Shown here: one piece after another, positions 43,628 to 50,054 of the stretch
Layout: the number at the start of each line of letters is the position of its first letter
Numbering within the stretch: the first letter of the stretch is position 1
From: Parvibaculum sp.
GTDB lineage: Bacteria > Pseudomonadota > Alphaproteobacteria > Parvibaculales > Parvibaculaceae
Reading direction: 5' to 3'
Assembly (NCBI RefSeq): GCF_030651915.1
Contig: NZ_JAUSBV010000005.1
Location: 372,001 to 436,000, forward strand
DNA: 64,000 bases
The notes under the pieces: generated by a model
What the model was told of the DNA's origin: nothing
Seen by the model: only the letters and a program-made list of their open reading frames with translations
Database searches by the model: none
Program-made: the position numbers and the translations under genes

Positions 43628-44050
43628 TTATCGTCCGCCAGGAGCACCTATCGGCATGCCCGGTTGATTCCACCATTGAGGAAATGGGGTGTTCGATAGA
43701 TCGCCCACACAGTTAGGCGCTGTATTAAAAAATTGGGTCGGATCTTTCCACTCAAGAACATCCAAATCCCGATTGACGCCGACTCCTTTTTTCCCGCCCG
43801 TCGCAATCTGAAACGTCGTTCTTGGATTAGAAATTTCGGGCATACTGCAGTTATGGCTGAACGTTCGACGACCGTCCCCTAGAGATTCATACTCCCCGCC
43901 AACATCATGACACGCGGTGCAGTAACCCCTTTGGAACGCCGATATCTCTTTCGAGCATTTCTCAATGGCCGCCGTGTCCTGCGCCCACGCGATTCGACCT
44001 GAAGCGAACAACGACACCAATGCCAAAGCCACGATCCAGAAGATTTTCAT
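43628..44050 (-). CDS. Secreted protein with one CxxCH motif, cytochrome c-like
   Basis: Protein of 140 residues with a signal peptide (cleavage near AWA-Q, residue 23) and one heme-attachment motif CTACHD (around residues 44-49). Other cysteines: EKCSKE, SHNCSMPE and APNCVGD. A Met in SMPEI or QPGMPIG could be the sixth heme ligand. It may be a small c-type cytochrome, but the rest does not match a class I cytochrome clearly; a Cys-rich secreted protein is the alternative. AGGAGG lies 6 nt before the ATG. AT-richer than the surrounding GTA genes. Confidence 0.55.
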   Translation of the reverse strand: MKIFWIVALALVSLFASGRIAWAQDTAAIEKCSKEISAFQRGYCTACHDVGGEYESLGDGRRTFSHNCSMPEISNPRTTFQIATGGKKGVGVNRDLDVLEWKDPTQFFNTAPNCVGDLSNTPFPQWWNQPGMPIGAPGGR

Positions 44051-44095
44051 CTGTCGCCTCCTGGTCAGCGAACGACGAGCGGGTGGATTGTTGGG

Positions 44096-44704
44096 CTAGC
44101 GGCGTCCAGAACTGTCATTCGGGTCAATTCTACCTTCGATAAACAGTGCTTGATCGGTCTGCGACACCTCGTGATGAACAATCATGCTCGCAACGAGCAA
44201 TCCGGCACCAATGACGACTATAACCAATCCGGGCGAGGCCGAAGCCAGAGCGACATTTACCCCCCTCCCTTCGACGTGAGCTCGAAAATGCGGGGCCGAC
44301 ACTTGACCCAAAACAAATATTGCCCCGAGCGTTACCAACACGGCGCCAAACATCGAGGTCAGAAATTTCATCCATGTCCGGCTTTGCAGCGCAACGACTG
44401 TCCGGTTGTGCCGCATTTTGATCACTTCAAGGTCGAGATATGCAAGGACGGCTGCACACTTGCCGACAGGATCCAATTTCTCAAATGTTGCTGTCTGTTC
44501 TGTACCAACCCAAAGTTTGTCCACCTTGTCTTCGATACGATGCAGTTGCGCGTAGCTTTGCCAAATGAAGACGGCGCTAAGCGTCACCACGACCAACATC
44601 AGCAATCCGCCGACCACCGGGGCCGGCACGCCCCAAATTCGCTCCGGCGTCTCAGTCACCGTCCCCTCCACTTCAAAAAGCGGCGTCTGGTCAAATACCG
44701 GCAC
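44096..44704 (-). CDS. Membrane protein of unknown function in GTA-cluster insert
   Basis: Protein of 202 residues with helices at about 28-50, 112-132 and 148-170, a short charged segment between (IEDKVDKLWVGTEQTATFEK) and a polar tail (EGRIDPNDSSGRR). The first codon is GTG (44704) with no clear ribosome site. No family recognised. It lies between the portal gene and the CxxCH gene in a stretch with lower GC than the GTA genes. Confidence 0.5.
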   Translation of the reverse strand: MPVFDQTPLFEVEGTVTETPERIWGVPAPVVGGLLMLVVVTLSAVFIWQSYAQLHRIEDKVDKLWVGTEQTATFEKLDPVGKCAAVLAYLDLEVIKMRHNRTVVALQSRTWMKFLTSMFGAVLVTLGAIFVLGQVSAPHFRAHVEGRGVNVALASASPGLVIVVIGAGLLVASMIVHHEVSQTDQALFIEGRIDPNDSSGRR

Positions 44705-44773
44705 AATCCAGGCGGCGCGACGATTATGGTTACTCTATAGTGCCGCCTTCGCCGCCGACAAGCTGACTTTCTG

Positions 44774-45976
44774 TCAGCTTACGGATTTTCTGTCTCCCCC
44801 ATACCCCACCGCCTCGCGTTTCTCCGCATCGCTGAGGAACCCGGCGCCGCCGACCCGCGCCCACAGCGCCTCGCGTTCCGACGACAGCGCCTCGATCGCA
44901 TCGGCGTCGTACCAGAGGCGCAGCTTCGCGCCGCCTTCGTAATGCGGGGCGAGCCAGCGCGTCAGCGCGCGTGCCGTGCGGCCGATGAGCGGCAGCACCG
45001 TTCCCCGCCAGAAGGCGCGGTTGGCCTCGCGGTAATTGGCATAGGTGTTGTCGCCCGGAATGCCGAGCAGCATCGGCGGCACGCCGAAGGCAAGCGCGAT
45101 GTCGCGCGCGGCGGCGTTCTTCGCCGCGATGAAATCCATGTCCTTAGGGCTAAGCCCCATCGGTTTCCAGTCCAGGCCGCCTTCGAGCAGCAGCGGCCGG
45201 CCGGCATTGGCGGGGCCTGCATAATTTTCGGCCAGCTCGCGCTTCAGCCGTTCGAACTGGTCCTCGCTCAGATTGGCGCCCGCCTCGCCGCCCTTGTAAA
45301 CCAGCGCGCCCGAAGGCCGCGCGGCGTTGTCGAGCAGCGCCTTGTTCCAGCCGCCGGCGGCATTGTGGATGTCGATGGCGCAGGCCGCCGCTTCGAGCGG
45401 ACTGAGCCCGTAATGATCGTCAAGCGGATGGAAGAGCCGCATATGCAGCACCGGGTTTTCGCCGGCGCCCGCATCGCAGGGGATCGTCACCACCCGTCCG
45501 TTGACGGAGTACTCATAAGCCTCCGGCCAGCCCGACGCCCCCGGCACCACTTTCATGCGGTCGGGCCGCAGCACATGCAGCTCGCGGGGCGTGCCGTCCA
45601 CCGCCACCTGTTCGAGATAGGCATTGCCCGAAACCTGCAGGAAGCCGAACCAGCTCTCGAAGAGGTCGGGTCCCGCCTGCGCCGCATTCGGGCGCTCCAG
45701 CAGCGTCAGCAACGGATGCGCGTCGAGCTCGCGCGCGCCCTCGTAGAGCAGCCAGGGCACACTCGCAGCCGCCTCGGCGATTGCCCGCACGCAGCGATAG
45801 GCGACCGCATTGCGCTGAAACCCCTCATCGGCCAGCGCCGCATAATCCCGCGGCGTCCAGACCGGCCGCCCCAGCGTGTGAAAGGCAATCGCCGGCGCCA
45901 CGCGCGACCGCTTCGCTTCACGCGCGTCCGCGCGCGGCCGCATCAGCCGCGCAAGTTTTTGCAGCAGGTCGGCCAT
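44774..45976 (-). CDS. GTA portal protein (gp3, HK97 family)
   Basis: Portal subunit of 400 residues, forming the dodecameric DNA gate. Seen: VAYRCVRAIAEAAASVPWLL, LLTLLERPNAAQAGPDLFES, GNAYLEQVAVDGTPRELHVL and FGVPPMLLGIPGDNTYANYREA in pieces, all portal landmarks. ATG 45976 (MADLLQKLARL) is the start. The last residues, EKREAVGYGGDRKSVS, end in a sequence that continues past the stop as QKVSLSAAKAAL in the same frame (see findings), so the native C-terminus may have been replaced by a few residues. Confidence 0.92.
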   Translation of the reverse strand: MADLLQKLARLMRPRADAREAKRSRVAPAIAFHTLGRPVWTPRDYAALADEGFQRNAVAYRCVRAIAEAAASVPWLLYEGARELDAHPLLTLLERPNAAQAGPDLFESWFGFLQVSGNAYLEQVAVDGTPRELHVLRPDRMKVVPGASGWPEAYEYSVNGRVVTIPCDAGAGENPVLHMRLFHPLDDHYGLSPLEAAACAIDIHNAAGGWNKALLDNAARPSGALVYKGGEAGANLSEDQFERLKRELAENYAGPANAGRPLLLEGGLDWKPMGLSPKDMDFIAAKNAAARDIALAFGVPPMLLGIPGDNTYANYREANRAFWRGTVLPLIGRTARALTRWLAPHYEGGAKLRLWYDADAIEALSSEREALWARVGGAGFLSDAEKREAVGYGGDRKSVS

Positions 45977-46018
45977 GAATTTGCTCCTGATGTGCCGCAA
46001 CGGAAATCAAAAACTCTT

Positions 46019-46168
46019 CGTCATTGCGAGGTGAGGGGTGCTTTGCGCAAGCAAACGAAAAGGTCCGGTGGACCTTTTCGAACCCCGAACGCGAAGCAAC
46101 CCAGAAGCGGCAAACGCGGTGCTCGTCGCTTCTGGGTTGCTTCGTCGCTTGCGCTCCTCGCAATGACG
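46019..46168. repeat. 150-bp palindromic element with CGTCATTGCGAGG ends
   Basis: Outer 13-bp arms CGTCATTGCGAGG (46019-46031) and CCTCGCAATGACG (46156-46168) enclose a hairpin with 11-bp arms CGAAAAGGTCC/GGACCTTTTCG (46056-46080) and one with 17-bp perfect arms GAAGCAACCCAGAAGCG (46093-46109)/CGCTTCTGGGTTGCTTC (46127-46143). This looks like a MITE/REP-class element of the type scattered in alphaproteobacterial genomes. No coding capacity. Confidence 0.85.
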
Positions 46169-46202
46169 ATCTTGTTGATTTAGGACGGCGAAGAAAGATT
46201 TG

Positions 46203-46445
46203 GCACGCAGAGGCGCAGAGGGGACGGTGTGTGCGGCCGGTTCACGTTTCCTTTCGCCTGATTTCCTTTGCCGGGCGAAGCCCGGCAAGAAAAAGCGACG
46301 GAGGCGATGATCTGATGCACAAGCGCCGCATCATGACCCCTCTGCGTCTCTGCGCCTCTGCGTGAACAATTCTTCCTTCACTTCTTCGCGTCTTCGCGCC
46401 TTCGCGTGAACTTTTCTTTCTTCCTTCTCCGCGTCTCCGCGTGAG
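46203..46445. repeat. Field of heptad repeats between portal gene and HicBA-like pair
   Basis: Inverted heptad arrays: GCACGCAGAGGCGCAGAG (46203 on) facing CTCTGCGTCTCTGCGCCTC (46342 on). These are followed in series by CTTCGCG-type (46383-46410) and CTCCGCG-type (46426-46445) versions. A GCCGGGCGAAGCCCGGC hairpin lies between the arms near 46270. The 538-bp gap 45977-46514 holds only repeats; no gene is seen. Confidence 0.8.
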
Positions 46446-46514
46446 TCCTTCTTCTTCCTTCCCTTCCACAACCGCTGAGCGCTGAGCGCTGAACGAAGGT
46501 CACGCTGGCTTTGG

Positions 46515-46769
46515 TCAGCGCGTGAAGCGGGTCTTTACGCCAAGTCTTCGTTCGATGCTCTCGATCATAGGGATGGTCACACGTTCATCCATAGGGATGT
46601 TCGGCAACGTGCAGTGGCCGCCGGTCGCGGGGTTCTTTACGTATCTGACTTTTATTGGACCGCGCGGCCCATACATCGCCTCGGAGAGGTCGATGATGGA
46701 ACAACCCAGGGTCTCCAGCTCGTCTATGAGTTCCGCTAGCGTCGGGCGGACGCCAAATGGCTCAGCCAA
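46515..46769 (-). CDS. HicA-like protein (putative toxin of TA pair)
   Basis: Eighty-four residues. The C-terminal half follows the HicA pattern: Gly-Gly-His52 (ATGGHCTLP, the catalytic His position), then VTIPMIESIERRLGVKTRF like the final HicA strand-helix. The N-terminal helix (LAELIDELETLGCSIIDLSE) precedes an insertion compared with compact HicA. HicA is an mRNA interferase; activity here is unproven. It begins 30 bp after the HicB-like gene. AT-richer than neighbours. Confidence 0.5.
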   Translation of the reverse strand: MAEPFGVRPTLAELIDELETLGCSIIDLSEAMYGPRGPIKVRYVKNPATGGHCTLPNIPMDERVTIPMIESIERRLGVKTRFTR

Positions 46770-46799
46770 CGTCCCCCCTTTGACGGTGCACAGGCTTGC

Positions 46800-47174
46800 T
46801 CAGGCATACGCGGATACGTTGCCGTTCTCCGTCGAGTTTTCAAACAACCGAAGAACCGGAATGAATGGCCGAGCCTCTCCCTGCTGAGATAGAGGAAGAC
46901 ACGTCGGCTCCAGTTGCGTCGCAGTCATACTCATGGAAGCGTGCTCGAACATGCGCCGGTATTTCTCCGGGGCGGGGGCTATGTCGTCAAGCGGCGAGAC
47001 GCCTTGGGCCAAGCCAATCATCGCGTTCGCACAAACGGCCTCTTCAAACGCCTGACACGCGTCTTTAATCGTGCGTCCTTGCGCGCAGATATCGTGCTCG
47101 ATGCCCTGCACAACCCAATAGTCACCGTCGGGAAACACGACCGCGCTTATCGTCACAGAGAATTCGTCAGACAT
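46800..47174 (-). CDS. HicB-like protein (putative antitoxin of TA pair)
   Basis: Protein of 124 residues. The first 55 residues fit the HicB partial RNase H fold: VTISAVVFPDGDYWVVQGIEH in pieces, DICAQGRTIKDACQAFEEAV. The C-terminus is long and polar without an obvious DNA-binding helix-turn-helix. Antitoxin-first order matches the HicBA arrangement of some systems. It lies between terminase and portal genes of the GTA cluster. It might instead be an orphan phage protein of the same fold. Confidence 0.5.
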   Translation of the reverse strand: MSDEFSVTISAVVFPDGDYWVVQGIEHDICAQGRTIKDACQAFEEAVCANAMIGLAQGVSPLDDIAPAPEKYRRMFEHASMSMTATQLEPTCLPLSQQGEARPFIPVLRLFENSTENGNVSAYA

Positions 47175-47359
47175 TTTGCTACCCTGGGAAGCATTAAAAC
47201 CAAGCCCCCCAGTTCCCCATCCATAGCCTGTAGTGCAAAGATTTAGGCCGAATTCCCTGCAGATTCAATAACTTATTGATACGCGAGGAAAATCAAGCAG
47301 TTACAAGGTCAATTTTTGGTTCCGTTTCGAGTTCTGCGCGCCTCCGCGTGCCACCTTCC

Positions 47360-48706
47360 TCACAACCGCCGCAGCTTCGGCTCGCCGGCCTCGCCCGACA
47401 GCATCAGCTCGGTCAGCGCCCAGACCAGCGCGTCGAGGCGGTCGGGGCTCTTTGCGCCCGGCGTCCAGTCGCACATCTGGTCTTCGAGTTTCGCAAAGGC
47501 GCCGACATGATGCACCAGCCCGCGTTCATACAACGCCGCCACCGGCTCGGCGCGCAGGCGTTTGCCGCGCGTTGCATGCACAAGGCGGATCGGCGCCTCG
47601 GGCATTTCCTGGCGCATCACCTGGGCGACCATCTCGCCGCCATTATTGGCTTCGGCCACAATCCGGTCGGCCTCATGCGCGCGGAAGCACCCCGCCACGC
47701 GCTTGGCCCAGGCGAGCGGCGAGAGCCTTCCCATCGAGCGGTCGTCGATGACATAGGCCCTTCCATCGGGCCCGAGGCCGACGCAGACAATGCCGCATTC
47801 ATCGGCGCCGGCGCCGCTCGAGGCCGGCGGATCGACCGCCACCACGACGCGGATGAAATCGCGCGCGCCGCGCAAGCGGCTCCGCTCGATCGTCTCGCGC
47901 GTCCACAGCGCGTCCGGATTGTCCTCGATCAGTTCGGCGTCGAGTTCCTGCCGCCCGAGCCGCGTGCCGGCATAGCGCGCCATCACATTGCGCAGGAAAC
48001 CGTCGGCGAGATTGATGCCGTTCGCCGCCGTCGTGGCCCGCGTCACCGCCGTTGACGGATCGGCGATCAGGCGCTTGACCAGCGGCACCGGCCTTGGCGT
48101 CGTCGTCATCACCTGGAGCGGGCGCGCGCCGAGCCGCAGCCCGAATTGCAGCATGTCCCAGGCCGCTTCGGCGTGGCGCCATTTCGCCAGCTCGTCGCCC
48201 CATGCCGCATCGAATTGCGGCCCGCGCAGGCTTTCGGGCTCGCCGGCCGAAAACACATAAGCCACCGCGCCGTTCGGCCACAAAAGCCGCTTGCGCGACA
48301 CTTCATAGCGCGGCCGCATGCCGGGCTTCGCCACCGCGCGCAGGCCGGACGGCCCGTCGATCATCACTTCGCGCACATCCGAAAGCGTCTCGCCGACCAG
48401 CGCGATGCGGCCGGCGCGGCGGCGGCGGACTTCCTCCGTCACCCATTCGGCGCCGGCCCGCGTCTTGCCGGCGCCGCGTCCGCCCAGCATCAGCCAGGTC
48501 GTCCAGTCGCCATCGGGGGCAAGCTGGTCTTCGCGGGCCCAGAAGCGCCAGAGGCTATTGAGTATCCATGTCTCCTGCTTCGCTAGCGTCCGGGCGAAGT
48601 CGCTTCTGATCCACAAAGGCGAAATAGCGAGCGAATCGAGATTGAAGCTCGGCGTAAACACGGTCTTCCTCCGCGATCTGTCTTTCTCGGTCGCTTTCAG
48701 GGTCAT
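47360..48706 (-). CDS. GTA large terminase (gp2)
   Basis: DNA-packaging motor and nuclease. Walker A is GGRGAGKTRAG, Walker B is in AAWGDELAKW, motif III is TTTPRPVP; the C-terminal nuclease has VVVAVDPPAS, IVAEANNGGE and PDRLDALVWALTEL. Complete. The start is uncertain: ATG 48706 (MTLKATEKD) overlaps gp1 by 152 bp. A later non-ATG start around the gp1 stop (48555-48620) is possible, and would better match the roughly 40 residues usual before Walker A. Confidence 0.93.
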   Translation of the reverse strand: MTLKATEKDRSRRKTVFTPSFNLDSLAISPLWIRSDFARTLAKQETWILNSLWRFWAREDQLAPDGDWTTWLMLGGRGAGKTRAGAEWVTEEVRRRRAGRIALVGETLSDVREVMIDGPSGLRAVAKPGMRPRYEVSRKRLLWPNGAVAYVFSAGEPESLRGPQFDAAWGDELAKWRHAEAAWDMLQFGLRLGARPLQVMTTTPRPVPLVKRLIADPSTAVTRATTAANGINLADGFLRNVMARYAGTRLGRQELDAELIEDNPDALWTRETIERSRLRGARDFIRVVVAVDPPASSGAGADECGIVCVGLGPDGRAYVIDDRSMGRLSPLAWAKRVAGCFRAHEADRIVAEANNGGEMVAQVMRQEMPEAPIRLVHATRGKRLRAEPVAALYERGLVHHVGAFAKLEDQMCDWTPGAKSPDRLDALVWALTELMLSGEAGEPKLRRL

Positions 48707-49235
48707 TCTTTTTCGCCTGCCGTGCCGCCTGTTCGATTTCATGGAGCTTGTCGGCCGAACGCACCAGCGAGGCCAGCCGCCGCGCCTGCCGCTCGCCCAG
48801 CGCCTCGTCGCGCGTCACCTTGCGCTGCGCCTCGACATCGGCGATCTCGCGCGCGATCAGCTTGATCAGCCTTCCGGCCAGCGCCTCGGCATCGACCGGC
48901 AGCGCGCCGCCCGTGCGCGGCCGGCGCTCCGTCCTCACCTCGGCCCGCTTCGGCCAGCCGTCGCGTGTCGCGCGGGTCGTGATCTTCTGCCAGTTGATGC
49001 CGTGTTCCTGCGCGATGACCTTCAACGCCTTCGCCCCGATCTCGTAATCGGCGCGGATGCGGTCCCAGTCGATGCCCGCATCGTCCGGCTTGCACAGCGG
49101 CGCCTCGGGCGCAGCCTCCTTCTTCGCCGTCTTTTTCGGCGCGGCTACCTTCTTCGCCGCGGGTTTCTTCGGCGCGGGCTTCTTCACCGCGCGCGGTTTC
49201 GCCGCCGCCGGCGCTTCCTTGCGCTTCGTCGCCAT
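48555..49235 (-). CDS. GTA small terminase (gp1-like) with histone-like basic tail
   Basis: Protein of 226 residues, first gene of the cluster. Residues 1-45 are an Ala/Pro/Lys tail (KKPAPKKPAAKKVAAPKK) resembling histone H1 or AlgP tails. A helix-turn-helix-like region (WDRIRADYEIGAKALKVIAQ, HGINWQKITTRATRDGWPKR) and a coiled coil (EIADVEAQRKVTRDEALGER, LASLVRSADKLHEIEQAARQ) follow. RcGTA gp1 is a TerS that lacks site-specific DNA binding; this fits the position and domains. The basic tail is unusual and would raise nonspecific DNA affinity (inference). Confidence 0.75.
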   Translation of the reverse strand: MATKRKEAPAAAKPRAVKKPAPKKPAAKKVAAPKKTAKKEAAPEAPLCKPDDAGIDWDRIRADYEIGAKALKVIAQEHGINWQKITTRATRDGWPKRAEVRTERRPRTGGALPVDAEALAGRLIKLIAREIADVEAQRKVTRDEALGERQARRLASLVRSADKLHEIEQAARQAKKNDPESDRERQIAEEDRVYAELQSRFARYFAFVDQKRLRPDASEAGDMDTQ

Positions 49236-49345
49236 GCTCTGTCCGGATGCAATTCTGGAGATAGAACCTAAGTGGGGATCGAGCGGGCCGCTGACAACTG
49301 GGGATATCTTTTGAGACGCAATTTTTTGTCTCCCTCAAAAAAAAT

Positions 49346-49434
49346 CGTCATGGCCCGCTTTATGCGGGCCATCCACGTCTTCGTTCCACAGGAAAAGAAA
49401 GACGTGGACGGCCCGGACAAGCCGGGCCGTGACG
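49346..49434. repeat. Opposed pair of family A REP-like palindromes
   Basis: Copies at 49346-49382 and 49398-49434 face each other 15 bp apart, a BIME-like arrangement, just outside the start of the GTA cluster. A heptad block (CTCTGCGTCTCTGCGTG) follows at 49484-49501. The gap 49236-49579 contains these repeats and, at its left end, the presumed cluster promoter; no gene is seen. Confidence 0.85.
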
Positions 49435-49579
49435 CAACTGGGAAGTCGGCACAAATAACGCTGCTTTCGCGCCACCCGCGGCACCTCTGCGTCTCTGCGT
49501 GCAAACCCCTTCCCTTCGAGAAACCGCCCCAACCGCCCCCGACTCGGCTATGCTCGCCCCGCCTCAACCCGGAGTTCCC

Positions 49580-50044
49580 ATGCTGCGCCGCTATATCATC
49601 GCTCTTCGCTACACGTTGCGCCGCCACACGCGCAGCGCGCCGCAGCGCCAGGTCGGCGCGATCCCCTATGCGGTGATCGACGGCAAGGTGGCGGTGCTGC
49701 TGGTCACCTCGCGGCGCACCGGGCGCTGGATTTTTCCGAAGGGCGGTCTGATCGAGGGGCTGACGCCGGCCGAAGCCGCGGCGCGCGAGGCCTTCGAGGA
49801 AGCCGGCGTCGAGGGCGAGATATCGCCGGCGCCGCTCGGCAGCTATGGCAGCTTCAAGCGGCGCGGCTTGCGCCCGCTCCAGATCGAGGTCGACCTCTAC
49901 CCCTTGCGCGTCATGCAGCAGCATGACGACTGGCCCGAAAAGCGTCAGCGCCGTCGTCACTGGGCCTCGCTGACCGAAGCGAAGAAGCTGCTCTCCGAAC
50001 CGCGGCTTGCCGAGCTGGCGCTGATGCTGCGCGGGCAGCCGTAG
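49580..50044 (+). CDS. Nudix hydrolase (DIPP-like)
   Basis: Protein of 154 residues. The Nudix box is GGLIEGLTPAEAAAREAFEEAGV: the RExxEExG core is intact but the first conserved Glu is Leu, a change common in diphosphoinositol-polyphosphatase-like alphaproteobacterial members. The PKGG lead-in and GSYGSFKRRGLRPLQIEVDLY segment support this. Substrate unknown (a nucleoside or inositol pyrophosphate). ATG 49580 has GGAG 5 nt upstream. Confidence 0.88.
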   Translation: MLRRYIIALRYTLRRHTRSAPQRQVGAIPYAVIDGKVAVLLVTSRRTGRWIFPKGGLIEGLTPAEAAAREAFEEAGVEGEISPAPLGSYGSFKRRGLRPLQIEVDLYPLRVMQQHDDWPEKRQRRRHWASLTEAKKLLSEPRLAELALMLRGQP

Positions 50045-50054
50045 CGGCCGCGCC

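Noticed and set aside
46203-46445. CRISPR array
   Set aside because: Repeats are 7-bp units without unique spacers of constant length, and no cas gene is near.
28945-49235. Ordinary prophage
   Set aside because: No integrase, repressor, replication or att site seen, and the gene order and short tape measure match RcGTA.
49236-49345. Promoter of the GTA cluster
   Set aside because: The region must hold it, but I could not identify a specific -35/-10 or regulator site with confidence.
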